A stretch of DNA of 64,000 bases, from assembly GCF_004341625.1 (NCBI RefSeq), contig NZ_SLZG01000002.1, forward strand, positions 682,001-746,000. The letters run 5' to 3'. The translations under genes and the position numbers were made by a program. The DNA is from Rhizobium sp. BK376 (GTDB taxonomy: Bacteria > Pseudomonadota > Alphaproteobacteria > Rhizobiales > Rhizobiaceae). This document shows positions 38,952 to 50,103 of this stretch, one piece after another (position 1 is the stretch's first letter; the number at the start of each line of letters is the position of its first letter). A model generated the notes under the pieces. The model was not told the DNA's origin and did no database searches. It was given only the letters and a program-made list of their open reading frames with translations.

Positions 38952-39991
38952 GGTGCCGCGCTCCAGTTCAAATCCTTACGCAGCCTGTCCGTCAAGATCT
39001 GCGCCATAGCGGCGTGCGTCGGGGGGCTGGGATGCCAGTTGCACCCATAGCTTCCGACGGCGACCCTTAATCGCAGATAGTGCAAACGGGTGTCGCCCGC
39101 GGCAATCCGGGAATCGACCACGGCTTTGACCGCCGCTTCCCCAGCAGCGAAATCGGGATCCGAAAGCATCGGTCCGAGAGCGGCATAGATCAGCGCGTCC
39201 GGGTGCTCCGTCCTCAGCTTTGAGAGAAGCGCCGCATAGTCTTTCACGAAAGTCGGCGGGCGAAGGCCACTTCCGAAATCATTGGTGCCGAGGTTGACGA
39301 TGATCGCCTGATAGTCCGGATCGCTCAGCGACGGCGAGCCATTCTTGTCGGTGGGTGTCGCTCGATCGATCAAACCGGCCATCACCTCGCCATCGTCATC
39401 AGCGCGAGAGACCCCGATGCCGGATTTCGCCAGCGTCGTTACATCTGAGCCGAGCGTCCGGCCCGTGATGGCTTCGTAAGTCAGATATTGGTTTTCGGCC
39501 TCGGCGTTGGCGTCGGGTTTACAGCCCGCGATCTTTGCCTCGACGCCGTAGCCTGCCGAGATCGAATCTCCGACGACCAGCAAACGCCGCGGCGACGGTC
39601 GAGATTGCAGAAAGCTGCCGTCTGTCTCCGCTGAAAGGAAGCGAGTGTTTCCGAACAGGCCCTCTGTTCGACGCGTCAATCGTACGGAGTGTTGTCCGTT
39701 CGGCAGTCCATCGGCAACGACGTAGAGTTTGCTCCCCTTGGCAAGATCGAGCCGCGAGACATGCCCGTCCACATCCAGCATGACGCTGTTGTTGCCGCTA
39801 TCTTCCAAGCTCAGTTCAAGAGATGTTCCCCGAAACACCATTTCGAGGCCGCTGCCCGGCCACCCAAACTCCCGGCGATCCTCTGCAACCCGACCTATCC
39901 AGCGCGAAGGCGCTGATACCTCTTCGGCTACGGCGGACTGAAGCGAGACCAGAAGCAATAAAGGTGCGTACAAACAAGGAAATATACCCAT
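38948..39991 (-). CDS. Exported SGNH/GDSL esterase, CE2-like two-domain
   Basis: A 347-residue secreted esterase. A signal peptide (GIFPCLYAPLLLLVSLQSAV) is followed by a beta-sandwich domain and then an SGNH domain with nucleophile G141-D-S143 (VVGDSISAGYG), NLGTNDF with the block III Asn, and the catalytic His320 in NWHPSPPTH. This order matches carbohydrate esterase family 2, which de-acetylates polysaccharides. I start at ATG 39991 because the upstream 30 codons do not form a signal peptide. It overlaps the acyltransferase gene by four bases. Confidence 0.85.
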   Translation of the reverse strand: MGIFPCLYAPLLLLVSLQSAVAEEVSAPSRWIGRVAEDRREFGWPGSGLEMVFRGTSLELSLEDSGNNSVMLDVDGHVSRLDLAKGSKLYVVADGLPNGQHSVRLTRRTEGLFGNTRFLSAETDGSFLQSRPSPRRLLVVGDSISAGYGVEAKIAGCKPDANAEAENQYLTYEAITGRTLGSDVTTLAKSGIGVSRADDDGEVMAGLIDRATPTDKNGSPSLSDPDYQAIIVNLGTNDFGSGLRPPTFVKDYAALLSKLRTEHPDALIYAALGPMLSDPDFAAGEAAVKAVVDSRIAAGDTRLHYLRLRVAVGSYGCNWHPSPPTHAAMAQILTDRLRKDLNWSAAP

Positions 39992-40362
39992 CAGCGAAAA
40001 TCTATCTCTGTTTGAAATGCTGATCTTCGTCGGCCGGCCGGTGCTCAAGCGCAACAGGCATGCCGTTGTTGCTGAATGCACGAAATCCTACGTCACCTTA
40101 CGTGATCCAAGCAGCCAAATCGGCAAGGGGCATTATTCAATTTTTGTACGTGAGCATATACGTCGAGCATAACCTGCTCAGACATGTCGGCGTCGACTGA
40201 GCTTCGCCCGCCACGGCATTGCTCCCTCCGGACCGTCCGTCCTGGTATATCTTGAGAACGCCGTTTTCTGCCGCTCGCTATTCGCGACATGGTGGGCGAT
40301 GATATGGTAGTGGCTGTGGTTACCGGAACAGTTGTATCTCATTATGATAGGCGGCCTTCCTC
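39992..40362. other. Divergent intergenic region with clustered TACGT half-sites
   Basis: 371 bp between the esterase and kbl genes. Four TACGT pentamers occur within 80 bp: TACGT-N5-TACGT at about 40090-40104 and TACGT-N7-TACGT at about 40146-40162. Their clustering suggests a regulator-binding region for one or both divergent operons; no regulator is identified. kbl has no obvious Shine-Dalgarno sequence. Confidence 0.35.
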
Positions 40363-41550
40363 ATGACGTCAGCGTTCATCTCTCATCTGAAATCCGAGCT
40401 CATGGGCCTCAAGGAGGCCGGTCTCTTCAAGGCCGAGCGGGTCATCACCTCCAAGCAAGCGGGCGAGATCGCCGTTCTCGGCGGCGCGCGGGTTCTCAAT
40501 TTCTGCGCCAACAACTATCTCGGCCTTGCCGACAATGAAGAGCTGGCCGACGCGGCGAAGAAGGCGCTCGACCGCTATGGCTACGGCATGGCCTCCGTGC
40601 GCTTCATCTGCGGCACGCAGGAGGAGCACAAGCAGCTCGAAGCGCGGATCTCTTCCTTCCTGAAAATGGAGGACACCATCCTCTATTCCTCTTGCTTCGA
40701 TGCAAATGGCGGGTTGTTCGAGACCCTGCTCGGCGAAGAGGATGCCATCATCTCGGATGCGCTGAACCATGCCTCGATCATCGACGGCGTGCGGCTCTCC
40801 AAAGCAAAACGCTTCCGCTATGCCAACAATGATATGGCGGCGCTTGAGGAGGAACTGAAGAAGGCCGAGGGCAGCCGCTTCAAGCTGATCGCGACGGATG
40901 GCGTCTTTTCCATGGACGGCATCATCGCCAATCTACAGGGCGTCTGCGATCTCGCGGAGAAATACGGCGCGATGGTCATGGTCGACGATAGCCACGCCGT
41001 CGGCTTTGTCGGTGATCACGGTCGCGGATCGGTCGAATATTGCGGCGTCGAAGGCCGCGTGGATATCATCACTGGCACGCTCGGCAAGGCTCTCGGTGGG
41101 GCGTCCGGCGGCTATACCTCGGCGAAGGCCGAGATCGTCGAGTGGCTGCGGCAACGCTCGCGGCCCTATCTGTTTTCCAATACGCTGGCGCCTGTCATTG
41201 CAGCGGCGTCATTGAAGGTTTTCGAGCTGATCGAAAATGGCGATGCGCTGCGGGACCGGCTTTGCGGCAATGCCGAGTTTTTCCGCTCCGAGATGACCAA
41301 GCTCGGCTTCACGCTCGCAGGGGCTGACCATCCGATCATTCCGGTCATGCTCGGCGATGCCAAGCTGGCACAGGACATGGCAGCGCTGATGCTGAAGAAG
41401 GGCGTCTACGTCATCGGCTTTTCCTTCCCCGTCGTGCCGAAGGGGCAGGCCCGCATCCGCACGCAGATGTCGGCGGCGCATTCCCGCGCGGATGTCGAAC
41501 GCGCGGTGGCGGCCTTTGCCGAGGCTGGCCGGGAACTTGGAATCATCTGA
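40363..41550 (+). CDS. kbl: Glycine C-acetyltransferase (2-amino-3-ketobutyrate CoA ligase)
   Basis: A 395-residue PLP enzyme of the alpha-oxoamine synthase family. [39 protein letters not shown] (cofactor-binding Asp) and the Lys in [14 protein letters not shown] are present. It cleaves 2-amino-3-oxobutanoate with CoA to glycine and acetyl-CoA, the second step of threonine degradation. It precedes tdh by 36 bp on the same strand, giving the complete kbl-tdh pathway. Confidence 0.98.
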   Translation: MTSAFISHLKSELMGLKEAGLFKAERVITSKQAGEIAVLGGARVLNFCANNYLGLADNEELADAAKKALDRYGYGMASVRFICGTQEEHKQLEARISSFLKMEDTILYSSCFDANGGLFETLLGEEDAIISDALNHASIIDGVRLSKAKRFRYANNDMAALEEELKKAEGSRFKLIATDGVFSMDGIIANLQGVCDLAEKYGAMVMVDDSHAVGFVGDHGRGSVEYCGVEGRVDIITGTLGKALGGASGGYTSAKAEIVEWLRQRSRPYLFSNTLAPVIAAASLKVFELIENGDALRDRLCGNAEFFRSEMTKLGFTLAGADHPIIPVMLGDAKLAQDMAALMLKKGVYVIGFSFPVVPKGQARIRTQMSAAHSRADVERAVAAFAEAGRELGII

Positions 41551-41586
41551 AACCGAATCATTTGAATCTCTTGGAGACGGCAGATC

Positions 41587-42624
41587 ATGTCGAACATGAT
41601 GAAGGCGCTGGTTAAGGCAAAACCCGAAGTCGGGCTCTGGATGGAGAACGTGCCGGTGCCCGAGGTCGGGCCGAACGACGTGCTGATCCGGGTGAAGAAA
41701 TCCGCGATCTGCGGCACCGACGTGCATATCTGGAACTGGGACAGCTGGGCACAGAAGACCATTCCCGTCCCGATGGTCGTCGGTCACGAATTCTGCGGCG
41801 AGATCGCGGAGATCGGTTCGGCCGTGACCAAGTACCATGTCGGCGAGCGGGTGTCGGGCGAGGGGCACATCGTCTGCGGCAAGTGCCGCAATTGCCGCGC
41901 CGGCCGTGGCCATCTCTGCCGCAACACGCAGGGCGTCGGCGTCAACCGGCCGGGTTCCTTTGGCGAATTCGTCTGCATTCCGGAATCGAATGTCGTGCCG
42001 ATCCCAGCCGATATTCCCGACGAGGTCGCGGCGATCTTCGATCCTTTCGGCAATGCCGTCCATACAGCGCTCTCCTTCGATCTGGTCGGCGAAGACGTGC
42101 TGGTGACCGGGGCAGGGCCGATCGGCATCATGGGTGCGATGGTCGCCAAACGTTCCGGAGCCCGCAAGGTCGTGATAACGGATATCAATCCGAACCGGCT
42201 GGCGCTCGCCCGCAAGGTCGGCATCGATTACGTGGTCGACGCATCGAAGGAAAATCTGGCCGATGTGATGAAATCGATCGGCATGACCGAAGGCTTCGAC
42301 GTCGGTCTTGAAATGTCGGGGGCGGCCGCCGCCTTTCGCGACATGATCGACAAGATGAACAATGGCGGCAAGATCGCCATTCTCGGCATCGCGCCAGCCG
42401 GCTTCGAGATCGACTGGAACAAGGTAATCTTCAAGATGCTTAACCTGAAAGGCATCTATGGTCGCGAAATGTTCGAGACCTGGTACAAGATGATCGCCTT
42501 CGTCCAGGGTGGATTGAACGTCTCGCAGGTCATCACCCACCGTATCGGGATCGACGATTTTCGCGAGGGCTTCGAAGCCATGCGCTCGGGCAATTCCGGC
42601 AAGGTGGTGATGGACTGGAACTAG
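41587..42624 (+). CDS. tdh: L-threonine 3-dehydrogenase
   Basis: A 345-residue zinc MDR dehydrogenase. The catalytic zinc site is in [18 protein letters not shown], the structural zinc loop is [15 protein letters not shown], and [15 protein letters not shown] binds NAD. It oxidises threonine to 2-amino-3-oxobutanoate, which kbl then cleaves. The start follows GGAGACGG. The next gene starts 12 bases after its stop, so a three-gene operon is likely. Confidence 0.98.
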   Translation: MSNMMKALVKAKPEVGLWMENVPVPEVGPNDVLIRVKKSAICGTDVHIWNWDSWAQKTIPVPMVVGHEFCGEIAEIGSAVTKYHVGERVSGEGHIVCGKCRNCRAGRGHLCRNTQGVGVNRPGSFGEFVCIPESNVVPIPADIPDEVAAIFDPFGNAVHTALSFDLVGEDVLVTGAGPIGIMGAMVAKRSGARKVVITDINPNRLALARKVGIDYVVDASKENLADVMKSIGMTEGFDVGLEMSGAAAAFRDMIDKMNNGGKIAILGIAPAGFEIDWNKVIFKMLNLKGIYGREMFETWYKMIAFVQGGLNVSQVITHRIGIDDFREGFEAMRSGNSGKVVMDWN

Positions 42625-42635
42625 TGGAGAGCGGA

Positions 42636-42983
42636 ATGCAATACGAGGGAAGCTGTCATTGCGGCAGGATCGCCTTTGATGTGGAGGGCGAGTTTTTAAG
42701 TGGAATGGACTGCAACTGCTCGATCTGCCGCAGGCGCGGCTCCATCCTTGCCTTCGTACCGCGTTCCGATTTCCATTTGAGGACGCCTGAGGAGAATGTC
42801 TCCACATATACCTTCAATACGCACACGCTGCAGCATCGTTTCTGCGCGACCTGCGGTGTGGCGCCCTATGCCGAAGGCAAGGGGCCTGATGGCTCGCCGA
42901 TGGCGGCGATCAATTTGCGCTGTGTTCCGGCCGTTGATCTATCCGAATTGCAGATGACTCACTTCGACGGTGCCAGCCGCTGA
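42636..42983 (+). CDS. GFA-family (glutathione-dependent formaldehyde-activating-like) zinc protein
   Basis: A 115-residue GFA/CENP-V-fold protein. Zinc-binding cysteines are in GSCHCGRIAF, CNCSICRRRG and FCATCGVAPY. The family is named for a Gfa enzyme whose activity is debated; most members have no proven substrate. ATG 42636 is preceded by GGAGAGCGG; the GTG at 42624 is unlikely. It is probably the third gene of the kbl-tdh transcript. Confidence 0.9.
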   Translation: MQYEGSCHCGRIAFDVEGEFLSGMDCNCSICRRRGSILAFVPRSDFHLRTPEENVSTYTFNTHTLQHRFCATCGVAPYAEGKGPDGSPMAAINLRCVPAVDLSELQMTHFDGASR

Positions 42984-43449
42984 TATCAGGCGCGGCATTT
43001 TGCAGCGGGTAGTGCCCGATGGTTGCCAAAGATCCGCACCACTACCGCCGTCGAGAGAAGGTATTGGTATCAGGACCCTTGTCTTTGTCGGGCGCATTCC
43101 TAAATGAGGGAAGCAATCGATAGTGGCGGGCAAGCCTGTGGAAAAGGCTTTTTCTCGTCTTTATCAGGCTTTTTTGCTGGAAAAGCTTGACGAGAACAAA
43201 AATTGTGGGAATCACCGTTTGTCTTCGGAATACGGTGAACTACTGGGTCAGGCGGATCACACAACCATGGCCGGAAATCCAAACGCAATCCAGCTTTGCT
43301 GTCCGGCGCCGGCGATCGTGGTTAATCGGGAATTAAGGTCATTCCGTTAGGTGGATATGGGTGATTCGAAGCCGGCGCGTCGCGCGCCAGGGCATGCGAG
43401 GCCATTCACCGTAGCGAAGTTTAAAGCGTCAGGGAAAGCGACGATATAG
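42984..43449. other. Long leader/promoter region of rpoD
   Basis: 466 bp without a convincing gene. TTGACG at 43187-43192 is a possible -35 box, and CACCGT...ACGGTG (about 43217-43240) forms a small hairpin. The open frame through 43123-43350 lacks a ribosome binding site and family similarity, so I do not call it. Confidence 0.45.
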
Positions 43450-45510
<2,061 letters not shown>

Positions 45511-45537
45511 GGCCAGCAGGCGCATCACCAGATCAAG

Positions 45538-45567
45538 CCCGGTCAGCCATGCTGGCCGGGTTTTTGT
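45538..45567 (+). terminator. rpoD Rho-independent terminator
   Basis: CCCGGTCAGC-CAT-GCTGGCCGGG, a 10-bp stem with one G-U pair, followed by TTTTTG. It ends the rpoD transcript. Confidence 0.88.
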
Positions 45568-45776
45568 TTGGATGAGGCAGCTCGGCGCTATATCGGCGAT
45601 TGCGCACCGCCGCGCCGGCTGACACGATGTTCACGCGATCGTCTCTTTCTGGTTGGGTTTTAGAAGACTATATGCGCAGGATTGAGTTTTCGACTTCTCT
45701 TATCCGGCATGACCATGATGAGGCCCATATCATACTGCTTAACGCCGCTTTGGATTTCATGGTTGTCTTCTGAGTG

Positions 45777-47141
45777 ATGGAAAATACTCCCGAAAAACGC
45801 CGGGGGAAGTTCGGCAGGATCGTGGCTGCGTCCATCGCGGTCCATCTTGTCGTCGCCGCGTTGATCTTCGTGAGGCTGCCGGACCAGCAGACGCCTGAGA
45901 AGGAAGACGCCGTCAACGTCGACTTGGTGCCGCCTCCGGAGGAAAAGAAGCCCGAGCAGCAGGTGGCGCAAAAGGCGCCGGAACAGCCACCGGAAAAGAA
46001 GGCCGAGAAGGCGCCTGAGCCGCCTCCGCCACCACCGCCGGCTCCAACGCCCGAAAAACAGGAGGGGCAACAGGCACCGCAGCAACAGCCGCCGCAGGAA
46101 AAGGCGGAGGAGAAAAAGCCGGAGCCGCCTCCGCCGCCGCCCGAGCCGGAGGAGAAGCCGCCGGAAAAGGCGCCCGAGCCCCCGAAGCCGCCGGAGCAGA
46201 AGCCACCGGAAGCGCCTAAGCCGCCACAAGCGCCAAAGCCTCCGGAAAAGCAGCCGGAGCCACCAAAACCGCCTGAGCCTCAGAAAGAAGAGGCCAAGGC
46301 TGAGGAGCCGCCTAAGCCGGAGGAAAAGCAACCGCAGCCGCCGAAGCAGGAGGTGGCGCAGGCGCAACCCGAGCCGCCAATACCCACAGAGCTTCCAGTT
46401 CATGAGTACACGGACAAGGATGCCGGGCACAAATCCCCGGATGACAATGCGACGGAAGATTCCGGCGATGCTGATGGCAATGCCAACAAGGTCGCCGAAG
46501 CTGCTGGTGGGAAGCTACCGTCAAACATCGACGACGCAGCAAAACCAGGCAAGCAGGCGCAATCTGCAAGCCCTGTGGCAAAGGATATAAATTTACCTGA
46601 GACTGATGTGAACGATGTTCATTCGGAAAACGACGCCCCGAATTCAGATGGCGATGGCAGTCTGCATACGAGCTTTGCGACCGAAAAAAAGCTGGAGGAT
46701 GCGAAGCCGCCAACGGACAACTCCAAGCCAGGAGCAAAGACAGTCTCCTCGGCCGACGCTCAAGATGGTACCGGGCTTAAGCTGAAGACAGCCAAAACGC
46801 TATTCTCAACAGAGGAGACGTCTGACCCTACCACCGTAAGGGCGCTTCGCAATCTTCCCAGGGGAACGCGATTTGGAACGCTGTGTTACAATCAGTTGGT
46901 CGCTCAACTCACGCAGGCTGAGGGACATTTTCCCACGCAAGTTCCGAATTATCCTGGCGTTTCCGGCAACACACTCAACATCAGCCGGGCTGCCTTCCAA
47001 GACCCAACGGGCGTTTGGCGCCGCATGATTTTCAAATGCGAGGTCAATAACGATGCGACCAAGGTCGTATCCTTCTCGTTCGATGTTGGCGGTGCCGTCC
47101 CGCGTAGTGAATGGAAGAGCCTTCAGATTCGGGGGGATTAG
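45777..47141 (+). CDS. DUF930 protein with TonB-like proline-rich spacer
   Basis: A 454-residue envelope protein. A basic N-terminus and one transmembrane helix (IVAASIAVHLVVAALIFVRL, about residues 15-34) lead into a Pro/Glu/Lys-rich spacer (about 45-205), then a polar linker, and a C-terminal DUF930 domain (about 355-454, RNLPRGTRFGTLCYNQLVAQ). The layout copies TonB (anchor, rigid spacer, periplasmic domain), but the C-terminus is not a TonB domain and no ExbBD genes are adjacent. The start is ATG 45777, with GTG 45774 also possible. Function unknown. Confidence 0.88.
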   Translation: MENTPEKRRGKFGRIVAASIAVHLVVAALIFVRLPDQQTPEKEDAVNVDLVPPPEEKKPEQQVAQKAPEQPPEKKAEKAPEPPPPPPPAPTPEKQEGQQAPQQQPPQEKAEEKKPEPPPPPPEPEEKPPEKAPEPPKPPEQKPPEAPKPPQAPKPPEKQPEPPKPPEPQKEEAKAEEPPKPEEKQPQPPKQEVAQAQPEPPIPTELPVHEYTDKDAGHKSPDDNATEDSGDADGNANKVAEAAGGKLPSNIDDAAKPGKQAQSASPVAKDINLPETDVNDVHSENDAPNSDGDGSLHTSFATEKKLEDAKPPTDNSKPGAKTVSSADAQDGTGLKLKTAKTLFSTEETSDPTTVRALRNLPRGTRFGTLCYNQLVAQLTQAEGHFPTQVPNYPGVSGNTLNISRAAFQDPTGVWRRMIFKCEVNNDATKVVSFSFDVGGAVPRSEWKSLQIRGD

Positions 47142-47235
47142 CCGCAAGTTACCGCCGGAGGATAGACGCCGACTGGCATCCATCTCACCAGCCTTGCGCA
47201 AGAACCGACCTCTATTTCTAACCCCACTACCGGGG

Positions 47236-47424
47236 ATGGTTCCGGAAATTGGGGGCAATGACGTGTCTGAAGAGCTTATCCGTTTTCTCGAAAACCAGGA
47301 CGAATCCGTGAGCGCGATGCTCGTCCAGAACATAGGCGACGAGCTGACCGATATATTGGTCGCGGCGCTCGAAGAAGCGCTTGACGTGCTCGCTGCCGGA
47401 GAGCTGCCAACTACCCTGCATTGA
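47236..47424 (+). CDS. Small acidic helical protein, putative
   Basis: A frame of 62 residues from ATG 47236, or 53 from GTG 47263, which has GGGGG about nine bases upstream. The product is acidic and helical (SEELIRFLENQDESVSAMLV, LTDILVAALEEALDVLAAGE). Third codon positions are strongly G/C-biased from 47263 onward, as in real genes here. I recognise no family. Confidence 0.45.
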   Translation: MVPEIGGNDVSEELIRFLENQDESVSAMLVQNIGDELTDILVAALEEALDVLAAGELPTTLH

Positions 47425-47567
47425 TTAAGCATTTTCGTACCGGTCCGTTTGCTTGTTTGGTTACGGCGGCAGGTCTATAGTTCCTGTTGCGGGGGCGACG
47501 GGAGCCATGAGGCGCCGGACCGACGAACGCACACCGGCGTGGGCTATGCCTCCAGGGGAGGTATGCG

Positions 47568-47858
47568 ATGACCACTTATATCGTGCTGATCAACTGGACT
47601 GAGCAAGGCATTAAGAATGTTCGCGAATCGCCGAAGCGGCTCGATGCCGCGCGCAAGATGCTCGGCGAATTGGGTGGGAATTTTCGTGAATTCTATCTGA
47701 CTATGGGCGAGTATGACATGGTCGCCGTTTGCGAAGCGCCGAACGATACCGTCGTTGCCCGGTTTACGCTTTCTCTCGGAGCTGCTGGCAGTGTCAGGAC
47801 GAAGACGCTGAAGGCGTTTCCCGAGATGGCATATCGCGACATCATCGGCTCTCTATAG
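47568..47858 (+). CDS. GYD domain-containing protein
   Basis: A 96-residue GYD-family protein (TYIVLINWTEQGIKNVRESP; MGEYDMVAVCEAPND holds the conserved GxYD core). These are small ferredoxin-like-fold proteins of unknown function. The start follows GGGGAGGTATGCG, a strong ribosome binding site. It is monocistronic, with a large hairpin 88 bp downstream. Confidence 0.9.
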   Translation: MTTYIVLINWTEQGIKNVRESPKRLDAARKMLGELGGNFREFYLTMGEYDMVAVCEAPNDTVVARFTLSLGAAGSVRTKTLKAFPEMAYRDIIGSL

Positions 47859-47945
47859 GGATAATATAACTTGCGCCGGGTTTATTCCGAGTTGCATCGC
47901 CTTCGTTTTTGCGGCGAGGGCTTCAGCTTCTGACGCATTTGTGAA

Positions 47946-47983
47946 CGCAAGAGGTCATCTGCCGGGGCAGGTGACCTCTTGCG
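47946..47983. terminator. 18-bp hairpin between the GYD and panE genes
   Basis: CGCAAGAGGTCATCTGCC (47946-47963) pairs with GGCAGGTGACCTCTTGCG (47966-47983) over the full length with one G-U pair and a tiny GG loop. No T tract follows, so it may be a Rho-assisted terminator or a structured 3' end of the GYD transcript. Confidence 0.5.
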
Positions 47984-48042
47984 CGCATATAAAAATTTCA
48001 TGATGATCGTCATCTAAGTAAATGTACGGATTGGTGGATATC

Positions 48043-48981
48043 ATGCGCATTCTCGTGGTCGGTGCCGGCGGCATTGGTGGTTATTTTGGCGGCAGACTGG
48101 CAGCGGCCGGTCGGGACGTGACTTTTCTGGTTCGTCCGAAACGAGCCGAGCTCCTGCGCGAGAGCGGCCTGAGCATCCGCAGCCCAAAGGGAGATTTGCA
48201 TATTGCGCAGCCGAAGCTTGTCACCGCCGATAGCCTGACGGAGACGTTCGACCTCGTTCTGCTTGGCTGCAAGGCCTATGACCTTGACGATGCGATGGCG
48301 TCCTTCGCTCCGGCTGTTAGCCCTCAGACGATGATCCTGCCGACGCTGAACGGCATGCGGCACCTGGAACGGCTGGAAGCGCGTTTCGGCGCGGAGGCGG
48401 TTCTCGGCGGCGCCTGCTTCATATCGTCGACGATCGCGCCCGATGGCGCCATCCTGCACTTCAACGACCTGCATCGCATTGCCTTCGGCGACCGTAGGGG
48501 CGGCATGCCGGCACGGATCGAATCGATTGCCGAGACTTTCTCCAATGCCGGTTTCGATATCGACGCAAGCCCCAATATCCTCCAGGCCATGTGGGACAAA
48601 TGGGCGTTCATCGCATCGACTGCGGGCATGACCTGCCTGATGCGTGCTGCGATCGGCGACTACGTGGCCGCCGGGGCGTCCGATCTGGTGTTGAGGCTGA
48701 TCGACGAATGTCTTGACATCGCCGCCGCCAACGGTTTCGCCCCCGGCGAAGCCGCCGTCCAGCGCATCCGCAGCTTCCTGACGACAGCCGGCTCGCCGAT
48801 CACCGCCTCGATGCTTCGCGATATCGAGGGTAACGGCCGCATCGAAAGCGACCAGATCGTCGGCGATATGCTTGCCCGCGCAGCGCCGGACAAGCGCGGA
48901 TCCTATACGATGCTCAACATCGTTCTCGCTCATCTTAGAGCGTACGAGGCACAGCGCGAAAGACAGGCTGCGCACGGTTAG
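48043..48981 (+). CDS. panE: 2-dehydropantoate 2-reductase
   Basis: A 312-residue ketopantoate reductase-family protein. It opens with RILVVGAGGIGGYFGGRLAA (NADPH Rossmann) and contains PTLNGMRHLERLEARFG and the catalytic Lys region MWDKWAFIASTAGMTCLMRA. It reduces 2-dehydropantoate to pantoate for coenzyme A synthesis; several paralogues with other 2-oxoacid substrates exist in rhizobia. I start at ATG 48043 with GGTGGA upstream, not at ATG 48022. Its stop codon lies in the loop of a 14-bp hairpin. Confidence 0.88.
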   Translation: MRILVVGAGGIGGYFGGRLAAAGRDVTFLVRPKRAELLRESGLSIRSPKGDLHIAQPKLVTADSLTETFDLVLLGCKAYDLDDAMASFAPAVSPQTMILPTLNGMRHLERLEARFGAEAVLGGACFISSTIAPDGAILHFNDLHRIAFGDRRGGMPARIESIAETFSNAGFDIDASPNILQAMWDKWAFIASTAGMTCLMRAAIGDYVAAGASDLVLRLIDECLDIAAANGFAPGEAAVQRIRSFLTTAGSPITASMLRDIEGNGRIESDQIVGDMLARAAPDKRGSYTMLNIVLAHLRAYEAQRERQAAHG

Positions 48982-48994
48982 CGCAGCCTGTCTT
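48960..48994. terminator. 14-bp hairpin enclosing the panE stop codon
   Basis: AAGACAGGCTGCGC / GCGCAGCCTGTCTT with loop ACGGTTA; the panE TAG overlaps the loop. It lies between panE and the convergent quinone oxidoreductase gene. T-rich bases (TCTTGG) follow on the plus strand. Confidence 0.6.
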
Positions 48995-49027
48995 GGATGG
49001 TTTCCGATTGGCGGCGTTGGCGCCCGG

Positions 49028-50005
49028 TCAAAGGGTCACGACGAATTTACCCATCGCCTCGTCTGCCTCCATCAGCCGATGCGCCTCGCGGATATCGTGA
49101 AAATCGAAGACTCGCGCAGGGTTGGCCTTGTAAAGGCCGGCTTCCGATCGCTCGACGATGGCTTGCAGGGGGACGTCGTCGAGCTCGTAGCCGGGCGCGC
49201 CGAACATGAAGCTGGCAAAGAAGCTGAGCTGAACGCCGCTCGGCATATGTGTGAGCGGATCGAAACCTGCAATTCCACTGCCGCCGCCCAGGAAGCCCGC
49301 CATGCAGACATGGCCGCCTCTTCGGACGATCTTGAGCGAGTCCAGCAATGTTGATGTGCCGACGATGTCCAGAACGGCGTCGATGCCGGAAGGGTATTCC
49401 TGGCGCAAAGTCTTGGCTAGGAGAGGTTCGTCCAAGAGTACCTGATGAGCGCCAAGCTCTAGAAGTGCGGGGAGCCTCTCAGTCCTCCTGGTTGTTGCTA
49501 TGATCTTGATATCCTCCACGGTGGCGATGTTGATCGCCGCCTGGCCAAGCGCTGATGTCGCGCCTCTGATAAGCAGGGTCTGTCCAGGGGTCAGCGAGAG
49601 ATTACGATGCAGGCATGTCCATGCCGTTGCATAGGATTCCGGAAGAGCCGCGAGATCCGACCACGGCAGGGTCGAACGAATAGGAATTACATTCGTCAGC
49701 GGCACAAGCGTGCGTTCGGCATAGCTGCCATTGATATTGCGACCCATGCCGCCCATGAGAGCGGCAACACGTGTTCCAACCGCAAATCGGCCGCTCGGAT
49801 CGTGCAGCACCTCTCCGACACACTCTATGCCGCTGATTTTTGCAACATCACCCCACTTGCCGCTACGCATGTAAGTTTCCGCTCGATTGAGGCCGAACGC
49901 ACGTACGGCAATGACGACGTATCCCTCTGTGAGTTCAGGATCCGGCTGCTCGGTAATGTCGAGGACATCCGGTCCTCCATATTCTCGGAAGGCAATGGCT
50001 TTCAT
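49028..50005 (-). CDS. Zinc-independent MDR quinone oxidoreductase-like protein
   Basis: A 325-residue medium-chain reductase of the quinone oxidoreductase/enoyl reductase type (MKAIAFREYGGPDVLDITEQ). The zinc-binding cysteines of alcohol dehydrogenases are absent; TLLIRGATSALGQAAINIAT binds NADPH. I start at ATG 50005, preceded by AAGGAG; the longer frame is unsupported. It is divergent from a LysR gene, with a perfect inverted repeat between them, so it is probably that regulator's target, perhaps in quinone or electrophile defence. Confidence 0.88.
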   Translation of the reverse strand: MKAIAFREYGGPDVLDITEQPDPELTEGYVVIAVRAFGLNRAETYMRSGKWGDVAKISGIECVGEVLHDPSGRFAVGTRVAALMGGMGRNINGSYAERTLVPLTNVIPIRSTLPWSDLAALPESYATAWTCLHRNLSLTPGQTLLIRGATSALGQAAINIATVEDIKIIATTRRTERLPALLELGAHQVLLDEPLLAKTLRQEYPSGIDAVLDIVGTSTLLDSLKIVRRGGHVCMAGFLGGGSGIAGFDPLTHMPSGVQLSFFASFMFGAPGYELDDVPLQAIVERSEAGLYKANPARVFDFHDIREAHRLMEADEAMGKFVVTL

Positions 50006-50082
50006 GGCTAGGCTCCTTGTTAACACCAGAGCCTTTCTATCTTGATGCGCTGTAGATATATTGTTCAAAATTACGGCAAACT

Positions 50083-50101
50083 TTGTAGATAGGATCTACA
50101 A
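50083..50101. promoter_or_regulatory. LysR operator overlapping the lysR ribosome binding site
   Basis: Perfect inverted repeat TTGTAGAT-AGG-ATCTACAA, ending two bases before the LysR ATG at 50104; a further TGTAGAT half-site lies at 50051-50057. The AGGATC that would serve as Shine-Dalgarno sequence is inside the repeat, so bound protein or RNA pairing could both shut off the regulator gene. Confidence 0.6.
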
Positions 50102-50103
50102 TA

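Noticed and set aside
41209..42807. A 532-codon minus-strand frame opposite kbl-tdh
   Set aside because: Fully covered by kbl, tdh and the GFA gene on the other strand; no family similarity.
43123..43350. A 75-codon frame upstream of rpoD
   Set aside because: No ribosome binding site, weak codon bias and no family; better seen as rpoD leader DNA.
45660..46430. A Leu/Arg-rich minus-strand frame opposite the proline-rich DUF930 gene
   Set aside because: Its repeats are the antisense of Pro/Glu codons; low complexity with no start signal.
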